Assembly: GCF_020782235.1 (NCBI RefSeq)
Contig: NZ_JAJGNO010000008.1
Coordinates: 124,001-188,000, forward strand
DNA: 64,000 nucleotides
Source: Sphingobium naphthae
GTDB lineage: Bacteria > Pseudomonadota > Alphaproteobacteria > Sphingomonadales > Sphingomonadaceae
Direction of reading: 5' to 3'
Shown: positions 57,837-64,000 of the stretch, one piece after another
Layout: every line of letters begins with the position of its first letter
How positions within the stretch are numbered: position 1 is the stretch's first letter
Position numbers and translations under genes: made by a program
The notes under the pieces: model-generated
Database searches by the model: none
The model's input: the letters and a program-made list of their open reading frames with translations, nothing else
Told to the model about the DNA's origin: nothing

Positions 57837-58359
57837 GCGCCAGCCGCGCCACCGCCCGGTCGATACGTGCCAGGCAGCGCGCCATGTAGCGATCGTCCAG
57901 GCCATAGGGATCATGCAGATGCGGCATCATCGGCCGGGTCCAGCGGCCGAGCAGCGCGCGCGGCACGTCGCGCAGGCGCGGATCGGCGGCGAGGCGGCCG
58001 AGCTGCCGCACCTCCATCGCCAGCAGCAGGTCGCCCGGCTGCGGCTGATAATCGGCAAGGTCGGTAGCGCGATGCGCCTGGAGGTCATGGCCGAGCGCCT
58101 GCGCGGCGGTGATGGCGGGGGGATGGGCGGGACGGCCGGGCGTCGTCGACAAACCGAGCGACGCGGCGCGCAGCCCGGCGCGGCGCGCCGCCGCCTCGGC
58201 AAAGGCGCTGCGGCAGATATTGCCCTGGCAGACGAAGACCAGCCGGCGCACGGTCGCGGGATCGACGGGGCGGCCCGCGCCGAGGCCCAGGAACAGCTGC
58301 GGATAGGAGAGAGCGAGCCGCACCAGCCCCCGCAGCGTGCCGAATCGCGGCCGGATCAT
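57808..58359 (-). CDS. Low-molecular-weight protein-tyrosine-phosphatase-like protein
   Basis: 183 residues. The P-loop C-x5-R is CQGNICRS with nucleophile Cys 44 and Arg 50; the general acid is likely the Asp of HDPYG near residue 149. An extra 38 residues precede the fold. LMW phosphatases often regulate tyrosine kinases of capsule export (Wzb type). It is transcribed toward the ATP-grasp gene and overlaps its end by 29 bp. With the deacetylase it hints at surface polysaccharide work, but no Wzy, Wzx or glycosyltransferase is present here. Confidence 0.82.
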   Translation of the reverse strand: MIRPRFGTLRGLVRLALSYPQLFLGLGAGRPVDPATVRRLVFVCQGNICRSAFAEAAARRAGLRAASLGLSTTPGRPAHPPAITAAQALGHDLQAHRATDLADYQPQPGDLLLAMEVRQLGRLAADPRLRDVPRALLGRWTRPMMPHLHDPYGLDDRYMARCLARIDRAVARLALSFPGARLS

Positions 58360-58430
58360 CGCGGGGAGAGGGGGAGGGAGGCCATCGCTCCCCTGATAAC
58401 GCGCCCGCGCCGGCGATCAACCATGGCGCG

Positions 58431-59363
58431 TCACACGTCGCCCATGCCGTCCAGCTCCCTGTCGTCGCGGCCCAGGGCAACGAACTGGTCGAGCAGCCAG
58501 GACGCGGCTGGACCGGGGGGCGTGTCGCGCCGCCAGATGCCCGCGAAGCGATAGGTGCCGCCAGGATGATCGGGCATGGCGAGCCGCACCAGCGTCCCGG
58601 CGACCAAGTCCGGCTCGACCATCGGCAGCGGCATATTGCCCCAGCCAATGCCTTCGCGCAGCAGCGCATGTTTGGCGCCCAGGTCCGCCAGCCGCCAGGT
58701 CTTGGGACTGGCGACGGCATAGTCGCGCCCTTCGGTGAAGCGCGATCGGTCAGTCAGCACCAACTGGATATGGTCGCGCCCTGCGCCGGGCGGGATCGCG
58801 CCCATGCGCCCCAGCGGATGGTCGGGCGCGGCCACGGGCACCATCGGCACCGATCCCGCCGCCATGCCCTCTATGCCCTCGACGCCCGCAGACAGGGGAC
58901 CCGACAGGCCGATGACGGCGCCGCGATCCAGCACCATGGCGGTGATCGCGCCCAGCGCTTCGACATGGAGGCGCAGCTGGACGGTTGGAAATTCGCGAGC
59001 GAAGGCGCGCAGCACCTTTCCCAGTCGTTCCGCCGGCAGCATGACGTCAACGGCGAGATTGACTTCCGCCTCCAGCCCGTCGAGCAGCCCCTTCACCTTG
59101 GCGCGTAGCCCGTCGATGCCGTGCGAAATGCTGCGCACCTCCGCCAGCAGCGCGCGGCCGGCCACGGTCAGCTGCGGCTTGCGCGTGCCTTCCCGGTCGA
59201 ACAGCGACAGGCCCAGCTGCGCCTCCAGATTGGCGATGCCATAGCTGATGACCGACACGGCGCGGTTGAGCCTGCGCCCCGCCGCAGCGAAGCTGCCGGT
59301 GTCGACGATGGTCAGGAAGATGCGCAACTGGTCGAAGGTCGGCGTGCCGGGCTCGTTCATCAT
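58431..59363 (-). CDS. LysR-family transcriptional regulator
   Basis: 310 residues. N-terminal winged helix-turn-helix at about 7-66: FDQLRIFLTIVDTGSFAAAG and LNRAVSVISYGIANLEAQLGL, followed by SLFDREGTRKPQLTVAGRALL. The C-terminal two-lobed sensor domain covers 90-300. ATG 59363 has AGGA six bases upstream; ATG 59360 is equally in frame. It is divergent from a pirin gene with 114 bp between, the classic layout in which a LysR protein controls the neighbour. The inducer is unknown. Confidence 0.92.
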   Translation of the reverse strand: MMNEPGTPTFDQLRIFLTIVDTGSFAAAGRRLNRAVSVISYGIANLEAQLGLSLFDREGTRKPQLTVAGRALLAEVRSISHGIDGLRAKVKGLLDGLEAEVNLAVDVMLPAERLGKVLRAFAREFPTVQLRLHVEALGAITAMVLDRGAVIGLSGPLSAGVEGIEGMAAGSVPMVPVAAPDHPLGRMGAIPPGAGRDHIQLVLTDRSRFTEGRDYAVASPKTWRLADLGAKHALLREGIGWGNMPLPMVEPDLVAGTLVRLAMPDHPGGTYRFAGIWRRDTPPGPAASWLLDQFVALGRDDRELDGMGDV

Positions 59364-59366
59364 TCT

Positions 59367-59392
59367 AAATCCTGGAACGTTTCGAAAGATTT
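59367..59392. promoter_or_regulatory. Candidate LysR operator in the regulator/pirin divergent region
   Basis: AAATC (59367-59371) and GATTT (59388-59392) are inverted with 16 bases between, and the palindrome TTTCGAAA (59380-59387) lies inside. The element lies directly behind the regulator's start codon, as LysR autoregulatory sites often do. Weak by itself. Confidence 0.35.
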
Positions 59393-59477
59393 TATCTGGC
59401 TGATCGGGAAAGAGAGCAAGCCCTAAATAGCGCTTCGACACGGGCCGCCTTCCGCCGCCCGTCAGGAGATTTGCATC

Positions 59478-60176
59478 ATGATCGAGCTTCGCCCTTTCGA
59501 CAGCCTCGGCGGCGCCAACCATGGCTGGCTGGACGCCAAACATCATTTTTCCTTCGCCGGCTATCATGACCCGGCGCGGATGCACTGGGGCAATCTGCGC
59601 GTGTGGAACGACGACACGATCGCGCCGCAGACCGGCTTTCCGCCGCATCCCCATCGCGACATGGAGATCATCACCTATGTCCGCGAAGGCGCGATCACCC
59701 ACCAGGACAGCTTGGGCAACAAGGGCCGCACCGAAGCCGGCGATGTCCAGGTGATGAGCGCGGGCACCGGCATCCGCCATTCGGAATATAATCTGGAGGA
59801 TGTGACGACCAGGATCTTCCAGATCTGGATCATCCCCACCCGCGACGGCGAAGCGCCGAGCTGGGGCGCGCGCCCCTTTCCCCAGGGCGAGCGGGCCGGC
59901 CAGTTCGTGACACTGGCGTCGGGCTATGACGGCGATGGCGACGCGCTGCCGATCAGGACCGACGCGCGCGTCGTCGCCGCGACGCTGAAGGCCGGGGAGA
60001 GCGCCGACTATCCGATCGGCCGCGATCGCAAGGCCTATCTGGTGCCCGCGACCGGCGCGATCGAGATCGACGGCGTGCGCGTCAACGCGCGCGACGGCGC
60101 GGCGATCAGCGACCTCGACATCATCCGCGTGACGGCGATCGAGGACAGCGAGATCGTGCTGGTCGACGCCGCATGA
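59478..60176 (+). CDS. Pirin family protein (YhhW-like)
   Basis: 232 residues, bicupin. N-terminal cupin metal ligands: GFPPHPHRDMEIITYV and later GTGIRHSEYNLED, the pattern HxH...H...E of pirins. The start FDSLGGANHGWLDAKHHFSFAGYHD matches the YhhW group, which in E. coli shows quercetin dioxygenase activity. Its role here is probably oxidative-stress or redox sensing. It has a good CAGGAGA ribosome-binding site and is divergent from the LysR gene. Confidence 0.9.
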   Translation: MIELRPFDSLGGANHGWLDAKHHFSFAGYHDPARMHWGNLRVWNDDTIAPQTGFPPHPHRDMEIITYVREGAITHQDSLGNKGRTEAGDVQVMSAGTGIRHSEYNLEDVTTRIFQIWIIPTRDGEAPSWGARPFPQGERAGQFVTLASGYDGDGDALPIRTDARVVAATLKAGESADYPIGRDRKAYLVPATGAIEIDGVRVNARDGAAISDLDIIRVTAIEDSEIVLVDAA

Positions 60177-60183
60177 AGCGGGG

Positions 60184-60213
60184 AAGGGCGTGCGGGCTGC
60201 GTGCGCCCTTTTC
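60184..60213 (+). terminator. Terminator after the first pirin gene
   Basis: AAGGGCG (60184-60190) and CGCCCTT (60204-60210) enclose a GC-rich loop, followed by a broken T-tract (TTCCATTTTC). It separates the first pirin from the 106-residue protein gene. Confidence 0.55.
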
Positions 60214-60307
60214 CATTTTCTCGAACGATACGGCCGAACTTATGCCTGTGAACCGGAACACACGGAGCGGGTAAAGAGAAGCCATCGAGCGAAAGGAGTG
60301 ACTGCCC

Positions 60308-60628
60308 ATGCTGACCATCGCCACCCCGCGCCTCAGCCCCGCCGAATGGCGCGACGTGCAGGCCGCCCTTTCCGCCGTTGCCGATTGCGGTTGCGGACAG
60401 CCCGCCGCGGCGGGACCGCTGCGCGCGCGCATCGCCCATGCCGTCGATGCGCTGGTCGGGCCGAACCGGCAGGCGCAGGCCGCGCTGCCCGATCGCTTCG
60501 TGCCGGTGCGGGATTTCCTCTGCGCCACGGGCCGCACCGGCCGCATCGCCCCGGCCCATGCCGCCACTCTCACCGCGCAGGGCTACAGCCCCGCGCAGAT
60601 CGACGCGCTGGCGCTGCTCGGCGCCTGA
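60308..60628 (+). CDS. Hypothetical protein between two pirin genes
   Basis: 106 residues, not recognised. A soluble, Ala-rich, mostly helical protein with a CGCGQP motif near residue 27, possibly metal-binding, and an ending (TAQGYSPAQIDALALLGA) that reads like a helix-hairpin. The ATG at 60308 has AAAGGAG upstream. It sits 30 bp before the second pirin gene on the same strand and is probably co-transcribed with it. Confidence 0.65.
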   Translation: MLTIATPRLSPAEWRDVQAALSAVADCGCGQPAAAGPLRARIAHAVDALVGPNRQAQAALPDRFVPVRDFLCATGRTGRIAPAHAATLTAQGYSPAQIDALALLGA

Positions 60629-60658
60629 CCCCTCCTTCCTGTCGAAAGGTCTGTTCCC

Positions 60659-61561
60659 ATGTCCATCCGCACTTCCGATGTCGACGGCGTCGACACGATC
60701 ATCCTGCCGCCGGTCCGCGATCTGGGCGACGGCTTTTCCGTCCGCAGGGCGCTGCCGTCGGCCCACCGCCGCATGGTGGGGCCGTTCATCTTCTTCGACC
60801 AGATGGGCGAGGCGGTGTTCAACAGCGGCGAAGGGCTGGACGTGCGGCCGCATCCGCATATCGGCCTCGCCACCGTCACCTATCTGCTGGAAGGCGAAAT
60901 CCTGCACCGCGATTCGGTGGGATCGAAACAGGCGATCCGGCCGGGCGAGGTGAACTGGATGACGGCGGGCAGCGGCATCGTCCATTCCGAGCGCACGTCC
61001 GACGCGGTGCGCGCCAGCGGCGGCACGTTGTTCGGGCTGCAGACTTGGGTCGCGCTGCCCACCAGCCATGAGGAAACCGATCCGGGCTTTTCGCACCACA
61101 AGGCTGCGGACATCCCCACGATCGAGGATGCAGGCGCGCGGCTGACGCTGATCGCGGGGCATTCCGACGGGCTGACGTCGCCGGTGAAGACCTATTCGGA
61201 CATGGTCTACGCCGACATCGCCCTGCAGGAGGGCGCGCGCTACCAGTTGAAGGCCGAGCATGTCGAACGGGCCATCTATGTCGTGGGCGGCGCAGTCGAG
61301 GTGGTCGGCCAGAGCGGCGGCTTTGCGGCCGGCGAACTGGTGGTGTTCAAGCCGGGCGCGGAAATCGTGCTGCGCGGCCGGGGCGCGAGCGGCGCGCGGC
61401 TGATGCTGCTGGGCGGCGAACCCTTGCCCGAAAAGCGCAACATCTACTGGAACTTCGTTTCCTCCTCGGCCGATCGGATCGAGCAGGCCAAGGCCGACTG
61501 GCAGGCGCAGCGTTTCGCGCCGGTGCCCGAGGAAAGCGAGTTCATCCCGTTGCCGGCCTGA
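60659..61561 (+). CDS. Pirin family protein
   Basis: 300 residues. Ligand motif in the first cupin: [20 protein letters not shown] and [13 protein letters not shown], with C-terminal cupin [29 protein letters not shown] is the pirin signature; it is longer than the YhhW-type pirin 0.5 kb upstream and of a different subgroup. Pirins are iron-binding, redox-responsive proteins; in bacteria some bind pyruvate dehydrogenase. Two pirins and a LysR regulator in 3 kb suggest one stress regulon. Confidence 0.9.
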   Translation: MSIRTSDVDGVDTIILPPVRDLGDGFSVRRALPSAHRRMVGPFIFFDQMGEAVFNSGEGLDVRPHPHIGLATVTYLLEGEILHRDSVGSKQAIRPGEVNWMTAGSGIVHSERTSDAVRASGGTLFGLQTWVALPTSHEETDPGFSHHKAADIPTIEDAGARLTLIAGHSDGLTSPVKTYSDMVYADIALQEGARYQLKAEHVERAIYVVGGAVEVVGQSGGFAAGELVVFKPGAEIVLRGRGASGARLMLLGGEPLPEKRNIYWNFVSSSADRIEQAKADWQAQRFAPVPEESEFIPLPA

Positions 61562-61581
61562 CCGAAGGGAAAGGGCGTCTG

Positions 61582-61653
61582 TTCGGGCTGGGCCGGGTGG
61601 TTCGGCCCGAAGCCGCCTTGGTTCGGACGCGCCCGTCACCGGCCTGGGCCGGC
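61582..61653. terminator. Convergent hairpin region after the second pirin gene
   Basis: TTCGGGC (61582-61588) and GCCCGAA (61605-61611) form one hairpin. CCGGCC/GGCCGG (61640-61653) forms a second with a 2-nt loop. Both lie between convergent genes with no U-tract; weak bidirectional termination is likely. Confidence 0.4.
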
Positions 61654-61682
61654 GCGGGTCGTCATCCTTCAGAAGGCGGACG

Positions 61683-62405
61683 TCAGAATTTGAAGCTGGT
61701 GCCGAGATAGACGGCCTGGCTGTCCTGCCGGTCGTCGGTCATCGGGGTCAGGCGACCGGCGACATTGTTGTTATAGCGCACGCCCGCCGTCACATTGAGG
61801 TTGCGGGTCAGCGAATAGGAGCTGGCGAGATCCAGCGAATAATCCTTTTCCGCCGAGGGGTTGCGCACGGTGGCGCTGGGTTCGCGGCGGCTTTCGATCA
61901 GCACCTTGGTGCTGAAGCGATCCTTCTTGCCGTCCTCCAGCGAGAAATTCTTGGCATCGACCATGGTTTCGACCGGCACCGGATCGAGCGCCTTGCGGCC
62001 GACCGATTCGGACAGGGCGAACTTGCGCCAGTTGTGCGCACCATTGAGGCTGAACGCCATCGGCTTGATGTCGACCGGGGTGGCCGGCTTGTCGGCGGCG
62101 CCACGATCGCTGGCGCGGACCATGATGGTGATTTCGCGCTGGCCGCTCAGCGATCCGCTGGTGGGCGTGAAGCGGAAGCCCTGCCGGCTGGCCGACGCCG
62201 CAATCTTCGCATAGGCGGCGGCAAGCTGCGGATCCTTGGTCGTGGGAGTGAAGGAGGAGATGCTGCCGAGCGCGCCCAGCGAAACCGGCGCGTCGGGGCG
62301 CATCGGGACCAGGTCGGTCGCGGCGCCAAACGCGGGAGACAGCAAAAAGCCAGCCACGGCAACCGCCGAGCCCGCCATCGCCAAATATCCCCGTTTCACG
62401 CTCAT
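61683..62405 (-). CDS. Exported protein with C-terminal outer-membrane-like strands
   Basis: 240 residues, no family recognised. A signal peptide (GYLAMAGSAVAVAGFLLSPAFGA) is followed by a Ser/Thr-rich region with SFTPTTKDPQLAAAYAKIAA. The last 50 residues (SLDLASSYSLTRNLNVTAGV, then RYNNNVAG and AVYLGTSFKF) look like amphipathic beta strands ending in an aromatic, the signal for BAM insertion. It may be a short barrel or a barrel-anchored protein. It is divergent from the DUF3576 gene with 255 bp between; that gap holds the DUF3576 promoter and no other gene I can see. Confidence 0.7.
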   Translation of the reverse strand: MSVKRGYLAMAGSAVAVAGFLLSPAFGAATDLVPMRPDAPVSLGALGSISSFTPTTKDPQLAAAYAKIAASASRQGFRFTPTSGSLSGQREITIMVRASDRGAADKPATPVDIKPMAFSLNGAHNWRKFALSESVGRKALDPVPVETMVDAKNFSLEDGKKDRFSTKVLIESRREPSATVRNPSAEKDYSLDLASSYSLTRNLNVTAGVRYNNNVAGRLTPMTDDRQDSQAVYLGTSFKF

Positions 62406-62592
62406 GATCCGAATCTCGTCCCCGCCGACTTGTATTTGTTAACGCACTACACCGACAAACCCGCCACTGGCTAGAGGCGGAACGGCTTTTTGCTCAAGCT
62501 GTTGCACCAAACCCACATAGGCGGCGGAAGCTCCGCGGTCGCCGCATTTTTCGGCGCGAACGCCCGCGCGCGGCGGAGCGATCCAGCGCCCC

Positions 62593-62620
62593 TTGCCCAT
62601 TGGCGCACGGACACTATAGA
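62593..62620 (+). promoter_or_regulatory. Promoter of the DUF3576-leuS transcript
   Basis: TTGCCC (62593-62598), a 16-nt spacer and TATAGA (62615-62620) precede the DUF3576 start by 40 bp. Good match to a housekeeping promoter. Confidence 0.55.
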
Positions 62621-62660
62621 AGCGGGCTGATTTTCGTCTTTTCAAGCTAGGACATGCCTG

Positions 62661-63107
62661 ATGGTCCGCCGCCTTCCCGCCTCTTTTTCCACCGGCCTGC
62701 TCTTGGCCGCGCTCCTGCCGCTTGCCGCATGCGGCGGCGGGTCGAAGGAACGCCCGCAGGCAGATCTCGCCGCGTCCCGCGTCACCACCATCGGCGTCAA
62801 CGCCTATCTGTGGCGCGCGACGCTCGACGCCCTGTCGTTCATGCCGATGGCGCAGACCGATTCGAACGGCGGCGTCGTCGTCACCGACTGGTATACCGAT
62901 CCCAACACCCCGACCGAGCGGATGAAGGTGACCGTGTCGATCCTGGACCAGGATCTGCGCGCGGACGCGCTGCGCGTCGCTGCCAGCCGCCAGGTCAACC
63001 AGAATGGCGTCTGGGTCGACGCTCCGGTCAAGGCCGCGACCGTGCAGAAGCTGGAGGAGATCATCCTCACCAAGGCGCGCGACCTGCGCCGCATGGCGAT
63101 CGGCTGA
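62661..63107 (+). CDS. DUF3576 lipoprotein
   Basis: 148 residues. A lipobox ALLPLAAC puts it in a membrane facing the periplasm. The body matches DUF3576, an alphaproteobacterial family: IGVNAYLWRATLDALSFMPM near residue 44, then VVVTDWYTDPNTPTERMKV, and later VNQNGVWVDAPVKAATVQKL. It regularly precedes leuS, and in that arrangement lptE and holA follow, which ties it loosely to LPS transport at the outer membrane. Function unknown. About 105 bp with stacked hairpins separate it from leuS. Confidence 0.88.
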   Translation: MVRRLPASFSTGLLLAALLPLAACGGGSKERPQADLAASRVTTIGVNAYLWRATLDALSFMPMAQTDSNGGVVVTDWYTDPNTPTERMKVTVSILDQDLRADALRVAASRQVNQNGVWVDAPVKAATVQKLEEIILTKARDLRRMAIG

Positions 63108-63113
63108 CCCCAC

Positions 63114-63190
63114 CCCTTTTTTGAGGGGCCGCGCCGCGCGGCCCCATGTTTCAGCATCCGGGGCTGGGCTTCATCACAGGCCCAGCCCCG
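63114..63190 (+). terminator. Three stacked hairpins between the DUF3576 gene and leuS
   Basis: CCCC/GGGG (63114-63128) overlaps the perfect GGGGCCGCG/CGCGGCCCC (63125-63145). Then comes the perfect 11-bp CGGGGCTGGGC/GCCCAGCCCCG (63159-63190). The first two are mutually exclusive. No U-tract follows the last one, and leuS begins 23 bp later. Confidence 0.5.
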
Positions 63191-63212
63191 CTCGCATTTG
63201 TAAGGAATAGAC

Positions 63213-64000
63213 ATGCAAAGGCGCTTCAACCCGCTGGAGGCCGACGCCCGCTGGCAGGCGGTCTGGGACGAGAAGCAGAGCTTCAAGGCGGACGACGCGT
63301 CGGCCAAGCCGCGCTCCTATGTGCTGGAGATGTTCCCCTATCCGTCGGGGCGCATCCATATCGGCCATGTCCGTAACTATTCCATGGGCGACGTGCTGGC
63401 GCGTTTTCGCCGGATGACGGGGCATGAGGTGCTGCATCCGATGGGCTGGGACGCCTTTGGCATGCCCGCCGAAAATGCGGCGATGGAAAAGAAGGTGCAT
63501 CCGGGCGACTGGACCCGATCCAATATCGCCAATATGCGCGCGCAGCTCAAGAAGCTGGGCTTCGCCATCGACTGGAGCCGCGAACTCGCCACCTGCGAGC
63601 CGGACTATTATGGCCATGAACAGGCGCTGTTCCTGGACATGCTGGAGGCGGGGCTGGTCTATCGCAAGGAGTCGTCGGTCAATTGGGACCCGGTCGACAT
63701 GACCGTGCTGGCCAACGAGCAGGTGATCGACGGCAAGGGCTGGCGATCGGGCGCGCCGGTCGAGAAGCGCAAGCTCAACCAGTGGTTTCTCAAGATCACC
63801 CAGTTCGCCGACGACCTGCTGGAGGGGCTCAAGAGCCTGGACCAATGGCCCGACAAGGTGCGCACGATGCAGGAAAACTGGATCGGCAAGTCCGTGGGCC
63901 TGCAGTTCCGCTTCGATTTCGCGCCTTTCCCCGAGCGTGAGGGGCTGGAGGGCGTGGATGCGGGCGCGGGGATCGCGGTCTATTCCACCCGGCCCGACAC
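63213..64000 (+). CDS. leuS: Leucyl-tRNA synthetase, 5' part (cut by window edge)
   Basis: The first 262 residues of an enzyme normally of about 840-870; the rest lies beyond the right edge. The HIGH motif is HIGH at residues 49-52 in [19 protein letters not shown], with the following [17 protein letters not shown] typical of LeuRS. The start of the editing (CP1) domain is seen at the end ([11 protein letters not shown]). Start ATG 63213 has GTAAGGA upstream. It reads from the DUF3576 gene's direction. Confidence 0.96.
   Translation, partial: MQRRFNPLEADARWQAVWDEKQSFKADDASAKPRSYVLEMFPYPSGRIHIGHVRNYSMGDVLARFRRMTGHEVLHPMGWDAFGMPAENAAMEKKVHPGDWTRSNIANMRAQLKKLGFAIDWSRELATCEPDYYGHEQALFLDMLEAGLVYRKESSVNWDPVDMTVLANEQVIDGKGWRSGAPVEKRKLNQWFLKITQFADDLLEGLKSLDQWPDKVRTMQENWIGKSVGLQFRFDFAPFPEREGLEGVDAGAGIAVYSTRPD

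Noticed and set aside
63146-63230. Possible leucine leader peptide before leuS
   Set aside because: The frame starting MFQHPGLGF has only a few scattered Leu codons, no run of them, and it continues into leuS in another frame, so classical attenuation is not supported.

Overview
This is a GC-rich chromosomal segment of an alphaproteobacterium, almost certainly a member of the Sphingomonadaceae (Sphingomonas/Sphingobium-like). Four things point there. The window has lineage markers: MipZ, MmcB, DUF1491, DUF3576, a CTG-clade TonB-dependent receptor and a SWIB-domain protein. It has an alphaproteobacterial LexA box (GAAC-N7-GAAC) in front of mmcB. It has the gene order dnaQ-coaE-aroE-maf-ppsR / hemE-hemJ around a cluster of DnaA boxes. 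It also has very dense packing with ATGA, GTGA and TGATG start/stop overlaps. I found no rRNA, tRNA, CRISPR array, insertion sequence, prophage or integrase. This is core chromosome, not an accessory island.

Layout. 1-6.2 kb (minus): an operon for a predicted peptide-ligase/transglutaminase pathway, made of a DUF2126 transglutaminase, a fused circularly permuted ATP-grasp plus alpha-E protein, and a second transglutaminase cut by the window edge. 6.3-14.4 kb: ThiE-like protein, YggS, TonB receptor, PdeM, TrhO, a YgjP-like metallopeptidase, YcgN and Sco1. 14.4-20.4 kb (plus): ankyrin protein, queuosine-precursor transporter, ArgB, SWIB protein, then the overlapping run yggT-yggU-folD-hypothetical-marC. 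20.4-25.3 kb: DUF1993, OmpA lipoprotein, CNNM/CBS protein, glycerate kinase, SOS-controlled mmcB and a SleB hydrolase. 25.5-31.1 kb (all minus): DUF1491, thioesterase, ptsN, hpf, dnaQ, coaE, aroE, maf, ppsR.

31.13-31.42 kb is the probable chromosomal replication origin. It has three perfect DnaA boxes, one near-perfect box, five GANTC sites and an AT-rich palindrome. 31.4-47.0 kb reads almost wholly rightward: hemE, hemJ, a 42-residue membrane protein, (panC on minus), mipZ, a J-domain protein, a phosphomannomutase, fadL, ispG, a DMT transporter, GNAT, ftsK, lolA, xthA, ribA and a YkuD enzyme. 47.1-52.5 kb (minus): glnD and mutS. 52.7-64 kb: maeB, flavin reductase, a deacetylase/ATP-grasp/phosphatase trio, a LysR regulator with two pirins, an outer-membrane-like protein, a DUF3576 lipoprotein and the 5' part of leuS.

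Most interesting non-obvious signal: two copies, about 6.7 kb apart, of an apparent 61-64 nt small RNA. They share a 32-nt identical segment, each ends in its own Rho-independent terminator, and each has the same 11-nt box at exactly the same upstream distance. The shared segment carries a C/U-rich anti-Shine-Dalgarno stretch. That stretch is perfectly complementary to the ribosome-binding regions of the TonB receptor (11 nt) and the FadL porin (9 nt) in this same window, so it may be an outer-membrane-protein riboregulator. All of this is read by eye; no database search was run.
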